From Pseudomonadota bacterium (GTDB lineage Bacteria > Pseudomonadota > Gammaproteobacteria > Acidiferrobacterales > Acidiferrobacteraceae): a stretch of DNA of 64,000 nucleotides. Below, piece by piece: positions 40,103 to 48,527 of this stretch. The notes beneath the pieces are model-generated. The model was given only the letters and a program-made list of their open reading frames with translations, was not told where the DNA came from and did no database searches. The stretch is taken from the NCBI GenBank assembly GCA_021819245.1, contig JAKARI010000014.1, forward strand, positions 1 to 64,000, written 5' to 3'. The stretch's first letter is position 1. Each line of letters opens with the position of its first letter. The position numbers and the translations under genes were made by a program.

Positions 40103-42309
40103 TGGAACAGACCGAGCTTTTGAGCGAGTTCATGCCGGTCGTGGCGTTCACCGAGAAGGCCTACCTCGATTACTCGATGTACGTGATCTTGGACCGGGCC
40201 CTGCCCCATATCGGCGATGGCCTAAAGCCGGTGCAGCGGCGCATCGTCTATGCGATGTCGGAGCTCGCGCTCGCAGCCGGCGCCAAGTTCAAGAAATCTG
40301 CGCGCACGGTCGGCGACTGCCTGGGCAAATTCCATCCGCACGGCGATACCGCCTGCTATGAGGCCATGGTCCTCATGGCCCAGCCCTTCAGTTACCGCTA
40401 TCCGCTCGTGGATGGCCAGGGCAACTGGGGGTCGCCGGATGACCCGAAGTCGTTTGCGGCGATGCGCTATACGGAGGCGCGCCTGTCGCGGTTTGCCGAT
40501 GTGCTGCTCTCCGAGCTCGGCCAGGGCACCGTCGACTGGGTGCCGAACTTCGACGGTACGCTCGAGGAGCCGCGCCTCCTGCCCGCGCGCCTGCCCCATG
40601 TCCTGCTCAATGGCGCGACCGGCATCGCAGTCGGCATGGCCACCGATATCCCCCCGCACAATGCCCGCGAGGTGGCGTCGGCGTGCGTGCATCTTCTGGA
40701 AGACCCCAAGGCAACGGTCGAGGCCCTCTGCGAGCATGTCCTGGGGCCCGACTATCCGACGGGTGCCGAGATCATCACGCCGCGCGCAGACATCATTGCC
40801 TGTTACCGTACCGGTACGGGTTCGGTGCGCGCCCGCGCCACCTGGGAGCAGGAGGATGGCGCGATCGTCGTGACCGCCTTGCCCTATCAGGCATCAGGGT
40901 CGCGGATCCTTGAGCAGATCGCCGAGCAGATGCGCAACAAAAAGCTGCCCATGGTGGACGATCTGCGCGATGAATCGGATCACGAGAACCCCACGCGGCT
41001 CGTCATCGTGCCGCGCTCAAGCCGCGTGGACGCCGAGGCGCTCATGGGGCATTTGTTCGCCACCACCGATCTCGAGAAGAGCTATCGCGTCAATCTCAAT
41101 CTCATAGGGTCGGACGGACGGCCGCGCGTGTATGGCTTGCGCGATCTGCTTTCGGAATGGCTCGCGTTCCGGGTGGAGACGGTGCGCAAGAGGCTTGCCT
41201 TTCGCCTCGACAAGATCAACGAGCGCCTGCATATCCTAGACGGGCTGCTGACGATCTTTGCCCACATCGACGAGGTCATACGCATCATTCGCACCGCGGA
41301 TGAACCGCGCACGGCGCTCATGGAGCGGTTTTCCTTGAGCGAGCGCCAGGCTGACGCGGTCCTCGAGATGCGATTACGCCAGCTGGCGAGGCTCGAGGAG
41401 ATCAAGTTGAAGGAGGAGCATGACCGGCTGTCGCGCGAGCGCGCCGGCCTCGAGCGCCTTCTTGGGTCTCAGGCGCGATTGCGCCGCTTCGTGAAAGACG
41501 AGATCGAGCGCGACGCCAAGGATTATGGGGATGAACGCCGTTCGCCGTTGCGCGCGCGGGCCGTTGCGCGCGCCATCGCCCCCGGAGATCTGGCTGCGGA
41601 ACCGGTGACTGTGGTGCTCTCCGCCAACGGCTGGGTGCGCCAGGCGCGCGGCCATGAGGCAGACGGCGCGGCCTTGTCATATCGCACGGGCGACCATTTC
41701 CGGCAGGCCGCGCGCGGCCGCAGCACGCAGTCTGCGATCTTTCTCGACAGCGCCGGGCGCAGCTATGCGGTGCCGGCGCACAAACTGCCATCGGCGCGCG
41801 GTTTCGGCGAGCCTTTGTCGAAGACCCTGGAGCCCGGGGCCGGGGTCACGTTTCAGGGTGTCTTGATGGGCGAGGACACGGACGAGGCCTTGCTGGTGGC
41901 CGATAGCGGCCAGGGCTTCAAGGTCTTGCTCGCCGACCTGCAGACGCGCGCCAAGGCCGGCAAGGCGGTCGTCCGGCTTAACGAGGGGGCATCGCTCTTA
42001 AGGCCCGTGCTGGTGGCCAGGGGCGGGTGGGTGGCGTGCGCCACCGCAAGCCGTCTTTTGGTGCTCTCCGAGTCCGACCTGCCGGTGATGCCCAAGGGGC
42101 GCGGCGTAAAGCTCATAGAGACGCAGGGCGAAAAATTGGTCGCCGTGGCCGCCGGGGCCCCTGAGCAGCCGCTGGTTCTGGTCGGCGCACGCCGCTCCGT
42201 TGTACTCACGCCCGCCGACCGGCGCCGCTACCAGGGGTCGCGCGCCGCGCGCGGCAAGGCCCTGCCGGAGGCCGTGCACGGTCTTGCCGATCTTCTTGCC
42301 GGGCCGTGA
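40102..42309 (+). CDS. parC: DNA topoisomerase IV subunit A
   Basis: The 735-residue DNA-cleaving subunit. The active tyrosine lies in [11 protein letters not shown]. The quinolone-contact stretch reads GDTACYEAM, so the position of E. coli ParC Ser80 is Thr83 here while the Glu84 equivalent (E87) is kept. A coiled-coil gate and a C-terminal beta-pinwheel follow. The ATG at 40102 overlaps the parE stop by one base; a GTG at 40099 would add one residue. The end overlaps truA. Confidence 0.96.
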
Positions 42310-43103
42310 CGCGCTGGGCGCTCGGCATCGAATACGACGGCGCCCGGTTTTGCGGCTGGCAGAGCCAGGCCGGGGTGCCGACCGTGCAGGACACCCTGGA
42401 GCAGGCGCTCGCACGCGTGGCCTGCGAGCCGATACGGGTCGTGGCCGCCGGGAGGACCGACACCGGGGTGCATGCGCTAGGCCAAGTGGTGCATTTCGAT
42501 AGCCGCGCGGTGCGTCGCCCCGAGGCCTTCGTGCGCGGCACCAATGCCCACCTAAGCAGCGATGTCGCGGTGCTGTGGGCGCGCGTGGTGCCGGAGGATT
42601 TTCATGCCCGGTTCTCGGCGCGCGCGCGCCGCTACCGCTATATCTGGCTGAACCGGCGCGCGCGTGCGGCCCTGTATCGTGATCATGTGAGCTTCGAGTA
42701 TCGGCCGCTCGATGCCTCGCGTATGGCGGATGCCGCGGCCGTATTGATCGGCCGTCACGACTTCAGCGCATTTAGGGCCGCGCAGTGCCAGGCGAAGACC
42801 CCGGTGCGCACGATTCATTGTCTGACCGTTGAGCGTGAGGGCCCGCTCGTGGTCATGACCATTGGCGCCGATGCCTTCCTTCATCACATGGTGCGCAACA
42901 TCGCCGGCGTGCTGGCCGCGATCGGCGCGGGCGAGCGCCCGGCGGCGTGGGCCCGCGAGGTGCTCGATGCCCGCGAGCGCGCCGCAGGCGGCATTACCGC
43001 ACCGCCCTACGGCCTCTATCTCGAGGCAGTCGAGTACCCCGGGCACTACGGCATCCCTGCGTCGGAAGGCGTATCCGGCGCGGGCTTGCCGTCGTACCGC
43101 TGA
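42306..43103 (+). CDS. truA: tRNA pseudouridine(38-40) synthase
   Basis: A 265-residue enzyme that makes pseudouridine at positions 38-40 of the tRNA anticodon arm. The catalytic aspartate D52 lies in [35 protein letters not shown] is the N-terminal mark, and [13 protein letters not shown] lies near the C-terminus. It begins with a GTG that overlaps the parC stop (GTGA). Confidence 0.95.
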   Translation: MTRWALGIEYDGARFCGWQSQAGVPTVQDTLEQALARVACEPIRVVAAGRTDTGVHALGQVVHFDSRAVRRPEAFVRGTNAHLSSDVAVLWARVVPEDFHARFSARARRYRYIWLNRRARAALYRDHVSFEYRPLDASRMADAAAVLIGRHDFSAFRAAQCQAKTPVRTIHCLTVEREGPLVVMTIGADAFLHHMVRNIAGVLAAIGAGERPAAWAREVLDARERAAGGITAPPYGLYLEAVEYPGHYGIPASEGVSGAGLPSYR

Positions 43104-43160
43104 CAGCAGGTTTTGCGTAAGTCCGGGCGGCGGATGGGATGGGCATCGTAACACATATGC

Positions 43161-43191
43161 TTGACGGTATATATGGTAGACCGAATATACT
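43161..43191 (+). promoter_or_regulatory. ars promoter with ArsR operator dyad
   Basis: TTGACG (43161-43166) and TATACT (43186-43191) flank an imperfect 24-bp dyad at 43167-43190. Outer arms GTATAT/ATATAC and inner arms GGT/ACC share one centre, and 9 of 12 pairs match. The -35/-10 spacing is 19 nt. Transcription would begin close to the arsR ATG at 43198. The layout fits autorepression by ArsR, relieved by arsenite. Confidence 0.65.
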
Positions 43192-43197
43192 GCGCGG

Positions 43198-43599
43198 ATG
43201 GTGACCGAGGACGCGCTTTTTCCGGTACTGAGCCATGAGATCAGGCGGCGCCTGCTTGGACTCCTCGGGGCCTTCGGGGAGCTTTGCGTGTGCGACCTGA
43301 CCGCGGCCCTGGACCTGCCGCAGGCGGTCGTGTCGCGCCATCTCGCGGTGATGCGGGAGGCCGGCCTTGTGGTGGCGCGCCGGCGCGGGACCTGGGTGTA
43401 TTACCGGCGGCATCCCCATCTGGCGCCGTGGGCGGTGGCCGTCATCATGGCCTTGCGCAAGGGCCCGGGCGGTTCGATCTCCGCCCTCGATGCGCGCCGC
43501 CTCAAGGTCATGCGAAAAGACGGCACGGCCCCGTGCGAGGCCGACCATGGGTCTTGCGGCCGCCAAGCAAGGCGCCCCTCTCTGTCGCGACGGTTATAA
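43198..43599 (+). CDS. arsR: ArsR-family metalloregulator
   Basis: A 133-residue winged-helix repressor of the ArsR/SmtB family. GELCVCDLTAALDLPQAVVSRHL carries the Cys30-x-Cys32 pair of the As(III) site at the start of the DNA-binding helix, as in E. coli ArsR. It also has two C-terminal cysteines (APCEADHGSC) that could take part in binding. No ribosome site lies ahead of the ATG at 43198, which is only 6 nt past the -10 box, so the message is probably leaderless. arsB follows after 125 nt. Confidence 0.9.
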   Translation: MVTEDALFPVLSHEIRRRLLGLLGAFGELCVCDLTAALDLPQAVVSRHLAVMREAGLVVARRRGTWVYYRRHPHLAPWAVAVIMALRKGPGGSISALDARRLKVMRKDGTAPCEADHGSCGRQARRPSLSRRL

Positions 43600-43724
43600 G
43601 GGAGCGCATCATGGCCCAGTTCGATCGCTCATGAGTCTTTCGGAGGCCGTGGGGCGCCTCGTGGGGCATTGCCCAGGGGGTTTATAAAGCCATAGGCGGG
43701 TACGCGCAGCCCGCGCGGGGGGCA

Positions 43725-45041
43725 ATGAGAATGGTATTGGCGTTGGCGGTCTTTGCATTCACGCTTTTTTTGGTGATCGTGCAGCCCAAGGGGCTTGGCA
43801 TCGGGTGGGGCGCGGCCCTCGGCGCCATCGTGGCCCTGGCGCTCGGAGTCGTGCGCGTCGCCAATATCCCGACGGTCTGGGGTATCGTCTGGAACGCGAC
43901 GCTTACCTTTGTGGGACTTATCATCATCTCCCTGGTGCTCGATGAGGCCGGATTCTTCCATTGGGCGGCGCTGCACATGGCGCGCTCCGGCGGCGGGCGC
44001 GGGCGGCGGCTCTTTCCCCTCATCATCCTCCTCGGGGCATTGGTGGCGGCGCTCTTTGCCAACGATGGGGCGGCGCTCATTCTGACCCCCATCGTCCTTG
44101 CCATGCTCGTGGCGCTCGGATTTTCACCGGAGGTGGCTCTCGCCTTCGTCATGGGCACGGGATTCATTGCCGACACGACCTCGTTGCCGTTTGTGATCTC
44201 CAATCTCGTCAACATCGTGTCGGCGGATTTTTTCGGCATCCCGTTTCGCGCGTATGCGATCGTCATGATCCCCGTGGACGTAGTGGCCGGCCTCGTGACG
44301 TTTGCCATGCTGTGGATCTATTACCGGCGCGATATCCCCGAGCATTACGATCTGCATAGGCTCGAGAGCCCGCGGGCGGCGATCAAAGATCCTTTACTCT
44401 TTCGCTTGTCGTGGCCGGTACTTGGGCTCTTGCTTGCGAGCTACTTTTTGGCCGGGCGCCTGCATGTCCCGGTGTCCCTGCTGACCGGGCTTGCCGCGGT
44501 GACCCTTTTGCTGGTCGCGGCGCGTATCTGGCGGGCCGGGGAGGGGGCCGTGATCCCCATAAGGCGCGTGCTGCGCGAGGCCCCGTGGCAGATCGTGCTG
44601 TTTAGCCTGGGTATGTATCTCGTAGTGTATGGCCTGCGCGATGCCGGTCTTACCGCGTGGCTTGCGCGGCTGCTCTCGGGCCTCGCCGCCCATGGGTTCA
44701 TGGCGGCGACCATAGGGACCGGCGTTCTCACGGCGCTCCTGTCTGCGGTCATGAATAATATGCCGACGGTACTCGTGGGTTCGCTTGCGATTCACCACTT
44801 GGGCAATGTCCCCGCGCCCACGCGCGAGGCGATGATCTATGCCAATATCATAGGGTGCGATATCGGGCCGAAGTTCACGCCTCTGGGGAGCCTTGCCACG
44901 CTGCTCTGGCTGCATGTGCTCGCGCGCAAGGGAGAGACCATCTCCTGGAGGACCTATATGCGCGCCGGTCTTGTCATGACCCCGGTGGTGCTGGTGGCGA
45001 CGCTTGCCGCGCTCGGATTGTGGCTCCAGGTTCTGCGGTGA
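43725..45041 (+). CDS. arsB: Arsenite efflux pump ArsB
   Basis: A 438-residue membrane transporter of the ArsB type with about 12 helices, expected to expel As(III) and Sb(III) using the proton gradient. [40 protein letters not shown] and [13 protein letters not shown] are typical. It is paired with arsR; no arsC, arsA or arsH is nearby, so arsenate reduction, if present, is encoded elsewhere. The start ATG at 43725 follows a G-rich stretch that can serve as ribosome site. Confidence 0.95.
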   Translation: MRMVLALAVFAFTLFLVIVQPKGLGIGWGAALGAIVALALGVVRVANIPTVWGIVWNATLTFVGLIIISLVLDEAGFFHWAALHMARSGGGRGRRLFPLIILLGALVAALFANDGAALILTPIVLAMLVALGFSPEVALAFVMGTGFIADTTSLPFVISNLVNIVSADFFGIPFRAYAIVMIPVDVVAGLVTFAMLWIYYRRDIPEHYDLHRLESPRAAIKDPLLFRLSWPVLGLLLASYFLAGRLHVPVSLLTGLAAVTLLLVAARIWRAGEGAVIPIRRVLREAPWQIVLFSLGMYLVVYGLRDAGLTAWLARLLSGLAAHGFMAATIGTGVLTALLSAVMNNMPTVLVGSLAIHHLGNVPAPTREAMIYANIIGCDIGPKFTPLGSLATLLWLHVLARKGETISWRTYMRAGLVMTPVVLVATLAALGLWLQVLR

Positions 45042-45062
45042 GGGCGCGGGGCGTGCCGGGAT

Positions 45063-46451
45063 CTAGAGGGTGGCCGTGGCGTGATCGGCCAGACGCGAGC
45101 GTTCGCCCCGTTCCAGCGTGACATGCCCGCCGTGCGCCCAGCCCTTGAAACGATCCACGACATAGGTAAGGCCCGATGTGGTCTCGGTCAGATAGGGGCT
45201 GTCGATCTGCGCAATATTCCCAAGGCACACGACCTTGCTGCCGGGCCCCGCGCGGGTGATGAGCGTCTTCATTTGGCGGGCACTGAGATTCTGGGCCTCG
45301 TCGATGATGATGAACTTGCGCAGGAACGTGCGGCCGCGCATGAAGTTTAAGCTCTTGACGCGGATGCGCGCGCGCATGAGGTCGCCCGCGGCCGCGCGTG
45401 CCCATTGCGAGTGGCCGCGGCCATGGGCCTCGCCTTGATTGAGGATGTCGAGGTTATCTTCCAGGGCCCCCATCCACGGGGTCATCTTCTCCTCTTCGGT
45501 GCCGGGCAAAAAGCCGATATCCTCGCCGACCGGGATGGTGACGCGGGTCATGATGATCTCGGTGTAGCGCTTTTGCTCTATCGTTTGCTCAAGCCCGGCG
45601 GCTAATGTGAGCAGGGTCTTGCCGGTCCCGGCGTGGCCGAGCAGCGTGACGAAGTCGATATCGGGGTCCATCAATAGGTTCAGCGCGAAATTCTGCTCGC
45701 GGTTGCGTGCCCGCACCCCCCACACCGATTGCCCCTCTTTCCTATAGTCGAGCACGGCCTCCAGGCGCGCGCGCCCCGGGCCGATCTCGCGCACGATGGT
45801 ATCGGGCAGCGAGGCCTCATCGCCGAGCAGGAACTGGCCTAGGCACCAGGCATGGGTGGCGTCCCCGTGAACGGCAAACACCGGGCGTCCCGAGGGCCCG
45901 GGTGCGAGCGGTTCGATGACATCGGCCGGCGTCAGACACAAAGTCCCGATCCCGCGGTATAAGAGGTCGGCATCTTCGAGCACCTGCTCGCTTGTGTAGT
46001 CCTCGGCCCTGAGATCGAGGGCGCGCGCCTTGATGCGCAGGTTGATGTCCTTGGTGACGAGCACCACTTCACGATCCGAGTGGGTGCGCGCGAGCGCGTG
46101 CGTGATGGCCAGCAATGGCCCGCCCACGCCGGGTAAGACCGCCGCCTGGGCGTGGTCGTAGGGCGGCGGTGCAAGCGGGATGAACAGCCGGCCGCCGCCC
46201 GTTTGTCCGGCATGCGGCAGGCGCGCGCCCGCGCCCAGCCCCTCGCGTGATGCCGCCAGGATTTCATCGAGCAGTCGGCTTGCCTGGCGTGCATTGCGCG
46301 CGATCTCCGAGCTGCCTTCCTTGTGGGCATCGAGCTCCTCGAGTACCGCGATCGGGACATAGACGTCGTGCTCCTCGAACCGGTACAGGGCCGCCGGGTC
46401 GTGCAAGAGCACGCTCGCGTCGAGGATGAAGAGCTTGCGCGGGTCTGTCAT
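45063..46451 (-). CDS. PhoH-family protein with PIN domain
   Basis: A 462-residue protein with an N-terminal PIN-like nuclease domain (KLFILDASVLLHDPAAL, with acidic residues from D11 on) and a C-terminal PhoH P-loop ATPase (LLGHAGTGKTLLTLAAGLEQ, FIIDEAQNLSARQMKTLITR). Related PIN-PhoH proteins act as RNA helicase-ribonucleases. It shares one base with the end of bcp upstream. It faces arsB with a 21-nt gap. Confidence 0.92.
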   Translation of the reverse strand: MTDPRKLFILDASVLLHDPAALYRFEEHDVYVPIAVLEELDAHKEGSSEIARNARQASRLLDEILAASREGLGAGARLPHAGQTGGGRLFIPLAPPPYDHAQAAVLPGVGGPLLAITHALARTHSDREVVLVTKDINLRIKARALDLRAEDYTSEQVLEDADLLYRGIGTLCLTPADVIEPLAPGPSGRPVFAVHGDATHAWCLGQFLLGDEASLPDTIVREIGPGRARLEAVLDYRKEGQSVWGVRARNREQNFALNLLMDPDIDFVTLLGHAGTGKTLLTLAAGLEQTIEQKRYTEIIMTRVTIPVGEDIGFLPGTEEEKMTPWMGALEDNLDILNQGEAHGRGHSQWARAAAGDLMRARIRVKSLNFMRGRTFLRKFIIIDEAQNLSARQMKTLITRAGPGSKVVCLGNIAQIDSPYLTETTSGLTYVVDRFKGWAHGGHVTLERGERSRLADHATATL

Positions 46452-46927
46452 TACCGCGCAATGATCTCGCGCAGGTCACGCAATACCGCAAGCACATGGC
46501 CGTCGACCTTGACCTTGCGGTATTCCCGGCGCACGGTCCCCTGTTCGTCTATGAGGAAGGTGCTGCGCTCGATCCCCAGGGATTTTTTGCCGTAGAGGTT
46601 CTTTTCCTTGATCACATCGAATGCCTGGCACAACTCCCCGTCGCAGTCGGCGACGAGCTCGAACGGAAAGCAATGCTTGCCCTTGAAGGACTCATGGGAC
46701 GCGATATCGTCACGAGATACGCCAATGACGATGGTGTTCAGTTTTTCGAATTCCTCGTAGTGGTCGCGGAAGTCCTGTCCCTCGGTCGTGCAGCCCGGGG
46801 TGTTGTCTTTTGGGTAGAAATACAAGACCACATTACGACCGCGCAGCTCCGACAGCGAGAAGCTCTGGTCATCCGTCGCTTGCACCAGGAGATCAGGGAT
46901 ACGCTCGCCGACTTCGATTTTGCTCAT
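46451..46927 (-). CDS. bcp: Thioredoxin-dependent peroxiredoxin (BCP/PrxQ)
   Basis: A 158-residue peroxiredoxin that reduces hydrogen peroxide and organic hydroperoxides. The peroxidatic Cys46 lies in YPKDNTPGCTTEGQDFRDHY. Further cysteines occur at KGKHCFPFE, VADCDGE and GELCQAF, so the resolving residue cannot be named. The ATG at 46927 (MSKIEVGERIPD) fits family length; the longer frame upstream is not supported. It is transcribed with the PhoH gene. Confidence 0.93.
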   Translation of the reverse strand: MSKIEVGERIPDLLVQATDDQSFSLSELRGRNVVLYFYPKDNTPGCTTEGQDFRDHYEEFEKLNTIVIGVSRDDIASHESFKGKHCFPFELVADCDGELCQAFDVIKEKNLYGKKSLGIERSTFLIDEQGTVRREYRKVKVDGHVLAVLRDLREIIAR

Positions 46928-47231
46928 GTTGCGTCCACTCTCTGATGGTTGCCCTGAAGACAACCGGACGGGGTCCGGCACCGCAGCAAGGCCTGCGCCG
47001 ACAGTCCGGTTAGTGGTGGCGCCGTCCGGATGCACCCGGTGATCGAGGGCAGGCCCACGGCGGGGCGGCCCGTACCCCGCGGCTCGCAGAGGGCGCCGCC
47101 CATAGTATTCAGGATCTTGGTAGCGCCCACAAGACGAAAGGCCGCCGCCGTGTGCCCTGCGGTCCGCCTGTCATCGCAGGACCTTGAGGCCTCAGGTGCA
47201 GCATGGGGGCGCGTGAGGCCCGCGCCTTCCC
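46928..47231. other. Intergenic region between divergent bcp and dapA
   Basis: About 300 nt with no gene I can support. Its right end leads into the dapA promoter. Near the bcp start there is a small inverted repeat (GGTTG...CAACC, 46948-46966), and TGAGGCCTCA is a short palindrome near 47184-47193. No tRNA, riboswitch fold or terminator with a T-run was recognised. Confidence 0.45.
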
Positions 47232-47260
47232 TTGCTTGCCGGCAAGAGGGCAAGTAGTAT
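47232..47260 (+). promoter_or_regulatory. Probable dapA promoter
   Basis: TTGCTT (47232-47237), a 17-nt spacer and TAGTAT (47255-47260) precede dapA, with a predicted start near 47267 and a leader of about 20 nt. Confidence 0.5.
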
Positions 47261-47285
47261 CGCGCTTTTAATGCGGGTCGGGTTT

Positions 47286-48164
47286 ATGTTGCGCGGGAGT
47301 CTTGTCGCCCTTGTCACGCCCATGCGCGATGACGGCGCGGTCGATTTTGCGGCCCTTGACCGGCTCATCGATTTTCATCTCGAGGCCGGCACGCACGGTA
47401 TCGTGGCAGTCGGCACCACCGGCGAGGCCTCGACCCTGGATGTCGACGAGCATGTGGCGGTCATTGCCCACGTGGTGCGGGCGGTGTCCGGGCGCATCCC
47501 GGTCATTGCCGGGACCGGCGCCAACGCCACCTCCGAGGCCATTGCGTTAAGCCGCGCCGCCGCCGAGGCCGGGGCTACGGCGTGCCTGGTCGTGACCCCC
47601 TACTACAACAAACCGACCCAGGAGGGGCTGTTTCGGCATTTCGGCGCGATCGCGGGGGCCATCGATCGGCCCGTGATCCTTTATAACGTGCCGAGCCGGA
47701 CGGCCTGCGATCTGCTGCCCGAGACCGTCGCGAGGCTTGCCCTGGTACCCGGCATCGTCGGCATCAAGGAGGCCACCGGCAATCTCGATCGCGCGCGCGC
47801 CATTGCCGCGGCCTGCCCCCCGGACTTCGCCCTCTATGGGGGTGATGACGCCACCGGCGTGGCCCTTGGGGGCCTGGGGGCCCGTGGGGTGATCTCGGTG
47901 ACCGCAAACGTCGCGCCACGCGCCATGAGCGCGATCTGGGAGGCGATTCTTGCAGGCGACCATGAGGCGGCACGGCAAAAGGACCGGGCCCTTGCGGGCC
48001 TCCATCAGGCCTTGTTCGTGGAATCGAACCCGATTCCCGTGAAGTGGGCGCTGCATGCCATGGGGCTCATCGGTCCCCATCTGCGGCTCCCATTGACGCC
48101 GTTGTCCGAGAATCGGCAGCCGGCAGTTCGAGACGCTTTACAGCAGGCGGGGATCACGTTATGA
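47286..48164 (+). CDS. dapA: 4-hydroxy-tetrahydrodipicolinate synthase
   Basis: A 292-residue class I aldolase-type barrel enzyme that condenses pyruvate with aspartate semialdehyde, feeding lysine and the meso-diaminopimelate used by MurE. The Schiff-base lysine is K161 (GIVGIKEATGN), with Y133 and R138 in LYNVPSRTA and the VGTTGEASTL loop near residue 42. I choose ATG 47286 (MLRGSLVALVTPM) by family length; an in-frame ATG at 47271 is possible. Its stop overlaps the next gene. Confidence 0.96.
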   Translation: MLRGSLVALVTPMRDDGAVDFAALDRLIDFHLEAGTHGIVAVGTTGEASTLDVDEHVAVIAHVVRAVSGRIPVIAGTGANATSEAIALSRAAAEAGATACLVVTPYYNKPTQEGLFRHFGAIAGAIDRPVILYNVPSRTACDLLPETVARLALVPGIVGIKEATGNLDRARAIAAACPPDFALYGGDDATGVALGGLGARGVISVTANVAPRAMSAIWEAILAGDHEAARQKDRALAGLHQALFVESNPIPVKWALHAMGLIGPHLRLPLTPLSENRQPAVRDALQQAGITL

Positions 48165-48448
48165 GGTATGCATGGTTGGGGCTCATCATGTTGGCGGGCG
48201 CGGGCCTTTCCGGGTGCGCGTCGGCGGGGGGCGGGTGCCATGTGCCCGCATATGTGGTGCCGCCGCCGCTGCCGCCCCTGTCAATCCCCTCTGGGCTGTC
48301 TGCGCCGCCCAATCAGAGCCGCTATGCGATCCATAGCAGCGCGCTTGCGACGAGCGCCACCCGGCGGGCGCCGGGCAGCGGCCACGAGGCGCACCCCCCG
48401 GGCGGCATGCTTGCGCCGGCGCCGGCGCAGCTGCCCCCCGCCAACTGA
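48161..48448 (+). CDS. Small lipoprotein resembling the BamC N-terminus
   Basis: A 95-residue lipoprotein. LIMLAGAGLSGCASAGGG is a type II signal with lipid-bearing Cys19. The mature part is short, proline-rich and probably unfolded. PPLPPLSIPSGLSAPPNQSRYAIHS resembles the N-terminal segment of BamC (NlpB), the lipoprotein encoded right after dapA in many gammaproteobacteria. The two folded BamC domains are missing. It may be a minimal BamC that only contacts BamD, or a decayed copy. It is translationally coupled to dapA by an ATGA overlap. Confidence 0.75.
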   Translation: MRYAWLGLIMLAGAGLSGCASAGGGCHVPAYVVPPPLPPLSIPSGLSAPPNQSRYAIHSSALATSATRRAPGSGHEAHPPGGMLAPAPAQLPPAN

Positions 48449-48527
48449 TCCCGATGGCGCAGGCCGGGCCGGACACCGACCCACGGGCGGGGGTCCGGGA
48501 TAACGCAATGGCGCACGATGAGCGGCC

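Noticed and set aside
43612-43686. Tiny open frames between arsR and arsB
   Set aside because: Peptides of 7 and 18 codons with no ribosome site pattern or known match; more likely just spacer.
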